Assembly (NCBI RefSeq): GCF_026000115.1 | Contig: NZ_AP026867.1 | Span: 837,501-901,500, forward strand | DNA from: Aureispira anguillae | GTDB taxonomy: Bacteria > Bacteroidota > Bacteroidia > Chitinophagales > Saprospiraceae | Length of the DNA stretch: 64,000 nt | Direction of reading: 5' to 3' | Shown: one piece after another, positions 1-9,570 of the stretch | Numbering within the stretch: the first letter of the stretch is position 1 | How the letters are laid out: every line of letters begins with the position of its first letter | The notes under the pieces: model-generated | Told to the model about the DNA's origin: nothing | What the model saw: the letters and a program-made list of their open reading frames with translations, nothing else | The model's database searches: none | Program-made: the position numbers and the translations under genes

Positions 1-2
1 AA

Positions 3-101
3 AAAAAGGTAATTACCCATAGTTGTAATTCATTGACAATGAGTAATAAATGGGAGTGGCTAGTTTTGGATGGTACAACGGTTAAAATACAGTTGAAGTA
101 A
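3..101 (+). CDS. possible C-terminal end of a gene entering from the left edge
   Basis: A frame stays open from base 3 to a TAA at 99-101 and would encode about 32 residues ending in KWEWLVLDGTTVKIQLK. An internal ATG lies at 39-41. It may be the tail of a gene that begins outside the window, because the residues look like ordinary protein and the next gene starts about 75 bases downstream on the same strand. The stretch is too short to name, and chance is a fair alternative. Confidence 0.3.
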   Translation, partial: KKVITHSCNSLTMSNKWEWLVLDGTTVKIQLK

Positions 102-174
102 TTAATAGAATATTTATCAAAAAAGCTAATCTTTGAGGGTAAATTTGGAAAATCTAACACAACATTCAAGCACT

Positions 175-3100
175 ATGAATTATTTAATGTTCTTGTTCGC
201 TCTAGTTGGGCTATTATCTTTTAATTGCTGTCAAGCACAAAATTCATTCCCATCTAAGGTCGATTCAACGCTTTATGATACGCTTCAGTGGCGAAATATT
301 GGTCCTTTTAGGGGAGGGCGTTCTTGTGCGGTAACAGGCGTAGAAGGCGACCCTAATTTGTTTTATTTTGGAGCAGCAGGTGGAGGAATCTGGAAAACAA
401 AAGATGGAGGGCGCAACTGGAACAATATCTCAGATGGTTTTTTTGGGGGCTCTGTAGGAGCAATTGCCGTGAGCAAGTCTGACCCCAATGTTATTTATGT
501 AGGAGGGGGAGAAAAGACCGTCCGAGGAAATGTATCCATTGGTTATGGGATTTGGAAAAGCGAAAATGCTGGAAAGACTTGGGTACAAAAGGGCTTAAAA
601 AAATCTAGACAAATTGCTAGGGTTCGGGTGCATCCCAAAAATCATAATGTTGTTTATGCCGCAGCAATGGGAAATCTATTTAAGCCCAATGCTGAGCGAG
701 GAGTTTTTAAAAGCATAGATGGTGGTGATACTTGGAAAAAGGTACTTTTTGTTAACGATGAAGTGGGCGCTGTAGATTTGGTGATAGACCCTAGCAACCC
801 TAGGATTTTATACGCTACTACTTGGCGAATTCAGCGAACGCCCTACAGCATGTCTAGTGGGGGAGAAGGTTGTGGAATTTGGAAAAGTACAGACCATGGA
901 GAAACTTGGAAAAATATCACCAAAAACAAAGGGTTACCCAAGGATACTTTAGGTATTATAGGAATTACGGTGTCCCCTGCCAACCCAGAGCGAGTGTGGG
1001 CCATCATTGAATCTAAGACAGGAGGAGTCTTTCGATCCGATAATGGTGGTGATACTTGGGTGAAAACCAACGATAAACGAAATTTACGCCAGCGTGCATG
1101 GTATTATAGTGTTATTCAAGCAGATCCAAAGGATGCAGAAGTGGTTTATGTACTAAATGTACGTTACCACCGTTCAGAGGATGGAGGTCGAACGTTCAAA
1201 CCATTTAGTGCACCTCATGTTGACCACCACGATCTTTGGATTGATCCAGAAAACCCCAAACGCATGATTATTGGGGACGATGGAGGGGCGCAAGTAAGCT
1301 ATGACAGAGGAACCACTTGGTCCACTTATCACAATCAACCGACCGCACAATTTTATAGAATAACCACCGATAACCATTTTCCTTATCGAATCTATGCCGC
1401 ACAGCAAGACAACAGCACCGTTCGCATTCCGCATCGTACTAGAGGTTGGGGAATTTCAGACAAAGATTGGGAGCCTACAGCAGGCTGTGAATGTGGGCAT
1501 ATTGCTGTTGATCCACTCAATTCGGATATTGTTTATGGAGGCTGTTACGATGGTTATTTGCAACGCAAGAATCACAAAAATGGTCAGACTAGGGCTATTA
1601 ATGTATGGCCAGATAATCCAATGGGGCATGGAGCCGAAGCTACAAAATATCGTTTCCAATGGAATTTCCCTTTGTTTTTTAGCCCACACGACCCCAAAAA
1701 GTTATACACTGCTTCCAATCATTTGCACGTCACTTATAATGAAGGGCAAAGCTGGGAAACCATTAGCCCAGATTTAACAACCAATGATTCTACCAAGCAG
1801 AAATCTTCAGGTGGTCCCATTACACAGGACAATACTTCGGTAGAGTATTATTGTACCATTTTTGCTGCCTGCGAATCGCCACGAGTAAAAGATTTGTTGT
1901 GGACAGGTTCTGATGATGGTTTAATCCATATTTCTAGGGATGGAGGAAAAAATTGGGATAATGTAACGCCTTCTAAGATGCCTAAATGGATGCAAATAAA
2001 TAGTATAGAAGCCGACCCCTTTAATGATGGAGGACTTTATGTTGCTGGGACTCGATACAAACTAGGAGATTTTAAACCCTATCTATATTACACAAAGAAC
2101 TATGGTGCAGATTGGGTGGAAATAACAAATGGTATTGCCGCAGAACACTTTACCCGTGTGATTCGTGCGGACCCTAAGCAGGAAGGCTTGTTGTATGCAG
2201 GTACAGAAAGTGGCATTTATATTTCTTATAATAATGGAAAAAAATGGCATTCTTTGCAACTTAATTTGCCAATTGTGCCAATTACAGATATGGTTCTCAA
2301 AGAGAATGATCTGATTGTAGCAACACAAGGGCGTTCCATTTGGATACTAGATGACATTCATATTATTCGTCAAGCGACAACGGTTCAATTACCAGAGTTA
2401 GCGCATTTGTATACGCCTTCTAGTACTTATCGTATGGGAGGAGGGCAAAATTGGAATGTCAAAGGTCAGGGAATCAATCATAGAGGAGGGGTAGTTTTGC
2501 ATTATTACTTAAATGCACACCCTGATAGTGTCAGTACTCAGTTGTACATTGTTACAGAAAAGGGCGATACTTGCCGTACATTTGATCATAAGGCAAAGAA
2601 GAAAGAAAATCTGATAAAATTGCACCAAGGGGCAGGTATTTGGGCTTGGAATATGAATTATCCTTCTGCTAAAACTTTTCCTGGAATGATTAACTTTTGG
2701 GCTTCTATGGCAGGACCTAGAGCTTTGCCAGGACAGTACAAAGCTATATTGACAGTAGATAGCAACAGTTATGAGGTGCCTTTTGAGATTATAAACGATC
2801 CTGATTCTGAAGCAACATTCGATGATTTGAAAAAGCAGTTTGATTTTGTTGATGCGATTCGAGATAAATTGACAGAAACGCATCAGACCATTTTGGATAT
2901 TCGAACCATTCGAAAGCAACTCAATTCATACAACAAACGGTTAACAGGTGACACGACCTTAACGGATTTATTGGCGTTGTCAAAAGAAATTGATTCTACC
3001 ATGACCGTAATAGAAAAGGCATTGTATCAAACCCAGAATAAAAGCCCACAAGATCCTCTTAATTTTCCAATACGTCTGAATAACAAGTTGGGGCATCTGA

Positions 3101-3282
3101 ATGCTTTGTCTTATGGGGATTATCCGCCTACCGATCAGGCGCTTGCCGTCAAAGCAGAATTATTTGCCAAAATTGATGCTCTAATTACGCAATTTAAAAC
3201 CATTAAATCCACGCAGATAAAAACATTTAATCAGTTGTTTAGAGCTAAGATGGTTGAGGCAATATGGATTGAAGAAGATTAA
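175..3282 (+). CDS. exported sortilin/VPS10-like Asp-box (BNR) repeat protein
   Basis: This is a 1035-residue exported protein. At least ten Asp-box motifs (S/T-x-D-x-G-x-x-W, such as TKDGGRNW, SIDGGDTW, STDHGETW, SRDGGKNW) run from about residue 75 to 690, which indicates one or two beta-propellers of the VPS10/sortilin or BNR 'glycosyl hydrolase' family common in Bacteroidota. The last 150 residues are charged and probably helical. The frame opens further upstream at a TTG (133), but the ATG at 175 is chosen because it starts directly with a signal peptide (MNYLMFLFALVGLLSF...CQAQ). The motif TAAATTTG at 140-147 fits the Bacteroidota -7 box, although no matching -33 box was found. Catalytic activity is not implied; such propellers bind or process extracellular substrates. 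The name of the fold is well supported and the function is unknown. Confidence 0.85.
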   Translation: MNYLMFLFALVGLLSFNCCQAQNSFPSKVDSTLYDTLQWRNIGPFRGGRSCAVTGVEGDPNLFYFGAAGGGIWKTKDGGRNWNNISDGFFGGSVGAIAVSKSDPNVIYVGGGEKTVRGNVSIGYGIWKSENAGKTWVQKGLKKSRQIARVRVHPKNHNVVYAAAMGNLFKPNAERGVFKSIDGGDTWKKVLFVNDEVGAVDLVIDPSNPRILYATTWRIQRTPYSMSSGGEGCGIWKSTDHGETWKNITKNKGLPKDTLGIIGITVSPANPERVWAIIESKTGGVFRSDNGGDTWVKTNDKRNLRQRAWYYSVIQADPKDAEVVYVLNVRYHRSEDGGRTFKPFSAPHVDHHDLWIDPENPKRMIIGDDGGAQVSYDRGTTWSTYHNQPTAQFYRITTDNHFPYRIYAAQQDNSTVRIPHRTRGWGISDKDWEPTAGCECGHIAVDPLNSDIVYGGCYDGYLQRKNHKNGQTRAINVWPDNPMGHGAEATKYRFQWNFPLFFSPHDPKKLYTASNHLHVTYNEGQSWETISPDLTTNDSTKQKSSGGPITQDNTSVEYYCTIFAACESPRVKDLLWTGSDDGLIHISRDGGKNWDNVTPSKMPKWMQINSIEADPFNDGGLYVAGTRYKLGDFKPYLYYTKNYGADWVEITNGIAAEHFTRVIRADPKQEGLLYAGTESGIYISYNNGKKWHSLQLNLPIVPITDMVLKENDLIVATQGRSIWILDDIHIIRQATTVQLPELAHLYTPSSTYRMGGGQNWNVKGQGINHRGGVVLHYYLNAHPDSVSTQLYIVTEKGDTCRTFDHKAKKKENLIKLHQGAGIWAWNMNYPSAKTFPGMINFWASMAGPRALPGQYKAILTVDSNSYEVPFEIINDPDSEATFDDLKKQFDFVDAIRDKLTETHQTILDIRTIRKQLNSYNKRLTGDTTLTDLLALSKEIDSTMTVIEKALYQTQNKSPQDPLNFPIRLNNKLGHLNALSYGDYPPTDQALAVKAELFAKIDALITQFKTIKSTQIKTFNQLFRAKMVEAIWIEED

Positions 3283-3424
3283 GAAGGGACTTGAAACGAC
3301 AATTCTTGATGGTTTAAGAAGAAAAAGCCCAAAAAATAAGCAAATCATTCTGATTATAAATTCTTTATCTTATTTTAAAGAACAGAACAAACGTAATTTT
3401 TCTTTTTCATCAAATACAAGAATT

Positions 3425-4036
3425 ATGAAATATGTTTTACTCTTTTCGTTTTATTTCTTTTTTTTCGGAGGAAGCTTTGCACAGACAAAAATCGCTAAAA
3501 CATTAGATCCCCAAAAATCGTCTAAGGTCAATATTATCATCCCAAATCATTCGATGGAGCATCAAATATGGGAGGAAGGGGCTGTGCAGATTGATATTCA
3601 GATTAGTGTCAATTTGCCAACAGTTGCCTTAGAAGGTTGGATTGCGGCAGGGCGTTATGAATTATTGGGAAAAAAGGTAGAGGATGATTATTTGATTTCT
3701 ATGCCCAATTTAAAAATTCCTGTATCGGTGGCCAACAAAACGATCGAAGAGTCTATTGTTGTAAAAATAACGAGCCCTCAATATTTTGCAATGAACGATC
3801 AGAATATTTTGTATAAAGACGTGAATGAAGAGGCCATTCGTGGTCGTTCAGATACAAGGGAAGAGATAGAGGCTATTATTAAAAAAATGAAGGAAATTAG
3901 GGAACCATTAGATGTCCAAATTAAGGTTGTTTCTACTGCAACAAATCAAACGATAGATTTAGCTACTTTTTTGCTAACCGTTAGAGGAGAAGCACTAACA
4001 ATAGATCAGGTAGTTTTCCCTAGTTTAGAGGATTAA
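3425..4036 (+). CDS. hypothetical exported protein, 203 residues
   Basis: The open frame extends upstream to 3254 and overlaps the previous gene, but the ATG at 3425 begins a clear signal peptide (MKYVLLFSFYFFFFGGSFAQ), so that start is used. The mature part has alternating beta-type segments. In the middle is an acidic/basic helical stretch (about residues 135-155, rich in E and K) that includes REEIEAIIKKMKEIREP. I recognise no family. The gene follows the Asp-box gene by 142 bases on the same strand and ends at a strong convergent terminator hairpin. It is probably periplasmic or outer-surface, by inference from the signal peptide alone. Confidence 0.7.
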   Translation: MKYVLLFSFYFFFFGGSFAQTKIAKTLDPQKSSKVNIIIPNHSMEHQIWEEGAVQIDIQISVNLPTVALEGWIAAGRYELLGKKVEDDYLISMPNLKIPVSVANKTIEESIVVKITSPQYFAMNDQNILYKDVNEEAIRGRSDTREEIEAIIKKMKEIREPLDVQIKVVSTATNQTIDLATFLLTVRGEALTIDQVVFPSLED

Positions 4037-4059
4037 ACAACTTACATACTGTTATTAAT

Positions 4060-4115
4060 TGGCAATTTGATAATTTGAAGATGAAACGAATCATTATCAA
4101 ATTATCAAATTGCCA
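4060..4115. terminator. 19-bp perfect hairpin between convergent genes
   Basis: TGGCAATTTGATAATTTGA (4060-4078) is perfectly reverse-complemented at 4097-4115, with an 18-base loop. It sits between the stop of the exported protein gene on the plus strand (4036) and the stop of the T9SS adhesin gene on the minus strand (4136). A bidirectional terminator is the simplest reading. There is no long T run on either side, so an AT-rich processing or insertion-related hairpin is the alternative. Confidence 0.6.
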
Positions 4116-4135
4116 TAAATAGCATCAAGATCAAT

Positions 4136-7100
4136 TTATCGCTTAACAAACTGATGTTGCGTAATAGCGCCTGTTTGTGTATTTTCTATTTTTAGAATAT
4201 AGGTACCATTACTTAGATTTTGTGTAGAGATACCAAATGTTTGTATACCTGTATTGGTACTGGTTTCTTGTTGTAAAATCGTTCTGCCCAATAGATCTGT
4301 AACCGACCATTTTAACGTAGTGATCTCTTCTAAATACAATTGAACATTCAGATGGTCATGAGTTGGATTAGGATACAAAACAGGTCGAGCATCACTCGTA
4401 ATATGAACCACTTTCCAAGCAGAATAATGAACGCTTCCATCTCGATCAATGGTTTTGATTCGATAATAATTTTCTCCCACATAGGGTTTGTTATCCATAA
4501 AGCGATAGCTCAATTTTCCTTGAACTGGCGAGACTTCTCCTAGTTGATTGATGTTTTGATAATTGGTCGTATGTTCAACAACAAAGGAGGCAACTTGATC
4601 CATCCGTTCAACCGTCCAATCCAATTTAGTAGAACCTTTTTGATGCAATTGAGCCGTAAAACTTAGCAAATTAGAATTATCCAATAAGGCATCTTGGGTG
4701 GTAACAATCGCAAAATGAGAAAAAGAATTTACCTCAAATTCAATGGCAATAAGGTCTGTTGTAGTAGAAAATGGTGTTGCTGCATTAGGATTAGCTGCCC
4801 AATCGGCTGCATCTTTAGCAACGACACTAAAAGGCACTTCTACAACATCAGGGCTAGTGGTTGAGGTTAAGAAGGTTCCATCTCTGTATTTTAAGACTTT
4901 GAGCTCAGTAGCCACATCCAAACCTCCATTATAGATGCCTGCAAAAGTATTGGCACCTAAAGCAGTAAGCTCTTGTTGTGTAAAATACAAACGGACTTTG
5001 GTCATGGTGTTATTGGTTGGAGTAATTTGCCAATGTCTTTGCAAGTAAGGATAAACCAAACCATTGTAGACCAAGGTTTGTACAGTAGGCTCAAAAAAGA
5101 CTTCTGTATTGACCAATTCCAATGAGTCGGGACTTAGGGTAGAATCTAATAAAGAAACAATTGGACGCTCGTCAATATCATCCAAAATAGCATACCATTC
5201 TCCCTCGTTGTAAAAGGTACAACTACCCGTTCTATTGTTGGCTACCAAAGGATTGGAAACAGGAATAACAACATGCGTTTGTACAGGAGTACTCAGGATT
5301 CGTTCTCCACAACGAGAGGTAGCAATTTCTACCGTGTAATCAAAGGAATTAACAATTGGATTTAAGGGAACATTGTACGTATAAGGTGTATTGGGATTGT
5401 TATCATTATCATAGACTACAATACCAGATTGTCCGCCACTGGTAGCGGGGTTGGTGGCATCTACCCAATTATAATCAATGATATAAGGAGAAGTACCAGT
5501 TATCTGGATCGGGTAGAATAAATTGGAGCCTGTTTTACAAATAATAACGGTATCTGCTCCAAAAGAAGTTGGATTTACCAAAGGAGGTAACTTGAATTGC
5601 CAAATTCCCCAATCGTTGTTTTTGATGCTGATGCTATCGCTGTTCTGATCTGTTTCAATCGCCAACAAAGACCAACAATCTGGCTGAGTACAAGCAGCGG
5701 GCTGTGTTGCTGCCTTAGTTGCTTTTACATCTCTTACTTTTACATAATTGATGCAAAAACTATTGCCATATTCCTTATGAATATAAGAAAGCCCGACATT
5801 AGCAGCAGCATTATTCTCTATTGTAACAAAACTACCAGGACCCACATTTCTAGAAATAATTTTTCCATGAGGAGCAGTGAGTTCTAATGTTAAGTTATTG
5901 TCCAATAGGTAGGTGTTTCCGCCATAAACAGAAATGGAATCTACCTCCATATTATTTTTGATATTAACATTGGTGGCTAGGTCTGCATATTGGATATGGG
6001 CATTGTTTCCTCTCAACTGTATCGTTTGAGTGGTGTTATAAATATGAAAAAGTTGGTAAGACAGGTCATCTCCCAAGTAAAACTGTACGTCCATAGAACT
6101 GGTAATTGGACTGCCATCTATATCTAAATCACCTGCTTGTAAAGTAAAGGAGGTTGTATTATCTATTCGCCAAGGAAAATGAATGACACCACTACTATTT
6201 CTATAATAGCTTTTCATGGAAAGAAAAATAGTAGAATTGCTAAAATCAAAAGCACGAGTCTTATTTGACATCGACAAAAAGGCATTTTCTATGCTTATGT
6301 TGTGCCCATTGCTATTAAAAGAACCTGCATTTAGTCTGAGGATACCAGAATAATTATTGGTTGCTGTTTGAGCTAAATAGATTGGATTTAGTAAATTAAA
6401 TGTATTTCCTTCACTATCCAATACCAACTCTTTAACCCTCAAGTTTGAACCATCTGTATTGATGTTGCCTCCTCCCACTAAGAAAATGGTTCCAATAAGA
6501 TTGTTAATATTGACAGCGCTGGCACTATTATCAAGTATAAAATCTCCACCAACATAAAGTTTTTGAAGAAAAGCAGCACTTAAAACGATTCCATTGCTCG
6601 CTAATAAATTATTGCAAAAAGCACTGCCATCTATGGTACAACCATTGCTAGTAGCACTACTAGAATTAACGTCAAAAATTACATTATCGGCTAAGGTAGG
6701 AATACACAAGCTATCTCCTTGCGTATTGCCAATACTGGTAGTCCAGTGACCAGGATCAGACCAATTGCCTACAAAATCGGTTGGGTCACTAGAGTGTGCA
6801 CGCCAATAATACGTTTGAGAAACGGTTGCCGTTGAAAAATTAATTCCACTGTTACCACCTGCATCAACACAATTGACCACATTGATTGGATTGACTCCTG
6901 TTTGGTTGATGTTGTTAAAGGCAACATTGTTAACATTGGCAACTCCATCTACTTTTATATTGGTTGTTCCAATATCAGATTGGATGAGCCCATAATTTCG
7001 ACAATCTCCAGAAGCGTTTAGATTTTGACCAATATTAAGGGTGCCGCCCCTTGTTGAAAGAGTTGCTCCAGTTGCAATATAAACTGAACTGTCTACCGTA

Positions 7101-9184
7101 AGCGTTGTTGTATTATAACTTCCTGGTCGGTATAATTGAGCATCTCCCAAAAAGTGCAAATCGCCTTCTATTCTACCTGCTAAACGAACATCCCTTGCTC
7201 CATCAGCAATATAGACATTGGGCAAGTGCCCACTAATTGTTTTGGCACCACCACCTGAATGATCAAAATGAAAACTAGTATTTCCTGTGTAAGCAACCAC
7301 ACTGCTCCCTGATTGGTAGCAAATGGGCCAACCTGTACCTCTAAAATGGACTTGTGTATTGTCCATATAACGGTTGGCAACTCCCCATAAATGGCTAATG
7401 CTCATTCCTATATTTTGTGTGCGAATGGTGCTACCACTTTGCATTTTTATTTGATTGCCATAAAGCGAATCTGCAAAGGTATAATCTGCACTAGGACTAA
7501 AGGCAATACCTGTTTTTACAGGAACTGTATTGGAGGTGAAGGTATTGCTATTACCATACAAATGTAGTCCTCTAATCAGTAAATACCCAGCCGTTCCACC
7601 TAATATTTCCGCTCCACCATTGTTGGTTAAATTTACATTACCCATGACTCCTAAAGGATAATAAACAATCATTTTGAAATTAGTTGGAACCGTTGTCCAA
7701 TTCATGTTGTTGCAATTGCCAACAATCGTATTTAAAGTAACATTGGTACCAGATGCTGCATCAAAATGAACATTGGTAAAAGGACTTGGTACTTGATTGG
7801 CGGCAATGCCTGCTGAATTAAACCAGTTGGCAGGATCGTTCCAAGCAGTAGGAGCGGTCGTCGAAGTAGGTCTAAAATAAAGATCGCTAGGACAGCCTGT
7901 TGGGGTAGAAATACTAATGTTTGTATTGTTGCCTGCGTCTTTACTATTGGTAGCAATATAAGAACTACCTGCTCCTATGTCTCCACTGACACGGCTCAAT
8001 ATTAAATTATTAAGGGCAAGTGTGCCAGCTGTTTTTTTGCGTATAACAATGGGGCTAGTTGGCGATAAACCTTGAATATAGGCATATTCTGAACAGCCTG
8101 TAGGGCCAAAGAAGTTATCAAATTCTAAGACTCTACTAGCGCCAGAAAATAGCATGGTTCCATTGTGGAGTACCAGGGTATTACAAGAAAAATTGGCGTT
8201 TTGCAAAACACTATTGGAGGCAATGCTTAAATAGTTACAGTTGATTTTACCCGATAGGTTTCGGTGAGCATACCCCAAATTGAGAGAAATAGAATCAAAT
8301 ACCAAGGTAGATTGAAAGGTTGTAATTTCTGTCAACCCCCATTGGCTTGCTGTTTCTAAGTGAATGTGAGAGCCTGTGGCACTTAAATTACTTGCAGGAG
8401 AAAAATTATTGAGGTTGAATAAACCAGGATACCAACCTGCTACTCTCAAATGAATACTAGAATTGTCTAAGGTTAATTTTCGACTGCTACCAATATAAGA
8501 TCTTAATCCATCGGCATTAACCGTTTGTCCATTGGTATTAAAATGCCCCTCTTGATGTTCTATAATTCCTCCACGAAGGCTATAAGAATAATTGTGGTTG
8601 TTATTATTAATATTGTTAAGTACTAAATCAGACAATAGACGCAACTCTGCGATGGGATCTAACGAAATGAGAAAAGATTGCAACTTTAAGTTGTGTCCTC
8701 TTGTATCGAGCGTATAAACATTGGCTCCTGTGCCAAAAAAGGTAAGGTTTCCATTAAAATTAACATCCATTTTACCAATATCGGTTAAGGTCAAATTCCC
8801 AAAAATGTTGAGATTAACAGCAGTAGATGCACTCGTTAACTGGGGCTTATTAGCTGGTAAAATAGCATTGTCCCAGAGCATATTTTTACAATTTGAGTTC
8901 TGATCAATATGAACTACTTTATTAGGACTAGCAAAGGCTGCTGCACTAAAAAATACATTGTCATTGGATCTAGGGGCTTGACAGGGAACATCTGTGTTGG
9001 AAAATGCGCCTACTCGCCAATTACAGGGGTTGTTGTAATTGTTGTCAACGTCTCCTACCCAGTACAAATCGAGGTTCTGGGCACCTCCTACCAAGGTGTT
9101 GCAGCTACATTGACCATAACTATAGTGGCTAAAGAATATCGTATTAAAAAAAATAATACTGATGATTGTTGAAATTTTTTTCAT
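4136..9184 (-). CDS. large T9SS-secreted adhesin-like protein with three repeated blocks
   Basis: This 1682-residue protein has a signal peptide (MKKISTIISIIFFNTIFF...SYGQ) and a C-terminal T9SS type A sorting domain from about residue 1600 (VLYPNPTHDHLNV ... LSNGTYILKIE), ending in basic residues. Three long blocks start near residues 40, 434 and 791. Each opens with Y-W/F-x(8-12)-NW-x-x-P-x-x-W, then P-x-x-x-D-N-V-x-F-D and a C-x-N-M/L motif, and continues as parallel-beta-helix-like sequence rich in N, T and L. A further beta domain (about 1190-1560) precedes the sorting signal. These are features of cell-surface adhesins or matrix proteins of gliding Bacteroidota. The ATG at 9184 directly precedes the signal peptide. 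It is transcribed alone. Adhesion is inferred; secretion by T9SS is well supported. Confidence 0.85.
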   Translation of the reverse strand: MKKISTIISIIFFNTIFFSHYSYGQCSCNTLVGGAQNLDLYWVGDVDNNYNNPCNWRVGAFSNTDVPCQAPRSNDNVFFSAAAFASPNKVVHIDQNSNCKNMLWDNAILPANKPQLTSASTAVNLNIFGNLTLTDIGKMDVNFNGNLTFFGTGANVYTLDTRGHNLKLQSFLISLDPIAELRLLSDLVLNNINNNNHNYSYSLRGGIIEHQEGHFNTNGQTVNADGLRSYIGSSRKLTLDNSSIHLRVAGWYPGLFNLNNFSPASNLSATGSHIHLETASQWGLTEITTFQSTLVFDSISLNLGYAHRNLSGKINCNYLSIASNSVLQNANFSCNTLVLHNGTMLFSGASRVLEFDNFFGPTGCSEYAYIQGLSPTSPIVIRKKTAGTLALNNLILSRVSGDIGAGSSYIATNSKDAGNNTNISISTPTGCPSDLYFRPTSTTAPTAWNDPANWFNSAGIAANQVPSPFTNVHFDAASGTNVTLNTIVGNCNNMNWTTVPTNFKMIVYYPLGVMGNVNLTNNGGAEILGGTAGYLLIRGLHLYGNSNTFTSNTVPVKTGIAFSPSADYTFADSLYGNQIKMQSGSTIRTQNIGMSISHLWGVANRYMDNTQVHFRGTGWPICYQSGSSVVAYTGNTSFHFDHSGGGAKTISGHLPNVYIADGARDVRLAGRIEGDLHFLGDAQLYRPGSYNTTTLTVDSSVYIATGATLSTRGGTLNIGQNLNASGDCRNYGLIQSDIGTTNIKVDGVANVNNVAFNNINQTGVNPINVVNCVDAGGNSGINFSTATVSQTYYWRAHSSDPTDFVGNWSDPGHWTTSIGNTQGDSLCIPTLADNVIFDVNSSSATSNGCTIDGSAFCNNLLASNGIVLSAAFLQKLYVGGDFILDNSASAVNINNLIGTIFLVGGGNINTDGSNLRVKELVLDSEGNTFNLLNPIYLAQTATNNYSGILRLNAGSFNSNGHNISIENAFLSMSNKTRAFDFSNSTIFLSMKSYYRNSSGVIHFPWRIDNTTSFTLQAGDLDIDGSPITSSMDVQFYLGDDLSYQLFHIYNTTQTIQLRGNNAHIQYADLATNVNIKNNMEVDSISVYGGNTYLLDNNLTLELTAPHGKIISRNVGPGSFVTIENNAAANVGLSYIHKEYGNSFCINYVKVRDVKATKAATQPAACTQPDCWSLLAIETDQNSDSISIKNNDWGIWQFKLPPLVNPTSFGADTVIICKTGSNLFYPIQITGTSPYIIDYNWVDATNPATSGGQSGIVVYDNDNNPNTPYTYNVPLNPIVNSFDYTVEIATSRCGERILSTPVQTHVVIPVSNPLVANNRTGSCTFYNEGEWYAILDDIDERPIVSLLDSTLSPDSLELVNTEVFFEPTVQTLVYNGLVYPYLQRHWQITPTNNTMTKVRLYFTQQELTALGANTFAGIYNGGLDVATELKVLKYRDGTFLTSTTSPDVVEVPFSVVAKDAADWAANPNAATPFSTTTDLIAIEFEVNSFSHFAIVTTQDALLDNSNLLSFTAQLHQKGSTKLDWTVERMDQVASFVVEHTTNYQNINQLGEVSPVQGKLSYRFMDNKPYVGENYYRIKTIDRDGSVHYSAWKVVHITSDARPVLYPNPTHDHLNVQLYLEEITTLKWSVTDLLGRTILQQETSTNTGIQTFGISTQNLSNGTYILKIENTQTGAITQHQFVKR

Positions 9185-9570
9185 ATTAAAATTAAATTTA
9201 GATAGATGTTAATAATTGAGATTGCTAAAGTAAAACACCTAGGTTAGGGGAATACAAACAAAATACCTGCTGGTAAGACACAGGAATCCTGTAATCAAAA
9301 TTATTGACTAGCAATAACTTTAATTTGTTGGCAGGACAAGCTCTTTTATGAACTTGGGGAATCTAAATAATTGATTTTTTAAAATTTCTTAAAAAAAGTA
9401 ATTTATAGAGTTTGTGTATCTTACTTATTGTTAAGTCTGTGTGTGAAGAATAGGAACTTTGGACGGGGGAACACAATAAGAACTTAAAGCTATACTTTTT
9501 TTATAAAAAAAACAAGCTTTTTTGATACATCATTGAATAGAGGCAATATTAATTTTTTGTGATTAACAAT
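9185..9570. other. intergenic region upstream of the adhesin gene
   Basis: This 386-base AT-rich region must hold the leader and promoter of the minus-strand adhesin gene. I found no exact TAnnTTTG box near its start. A short palindrome ACAGGAATCCTGT lies at about 9281-9293. Nothing else stands out, and no small reading frame is credible. Confidence 0.4.

Noticed and set aside
843-1070. Minus-strand open frame inside the Asp-box gene (75 residues)
   Set aside because: It lies entirely inside a well-supported gene on the other strand, has no independent signals, and has biased composition typical of a shadow frame. The many other antisense frames within long genes were rejected for the same reason.
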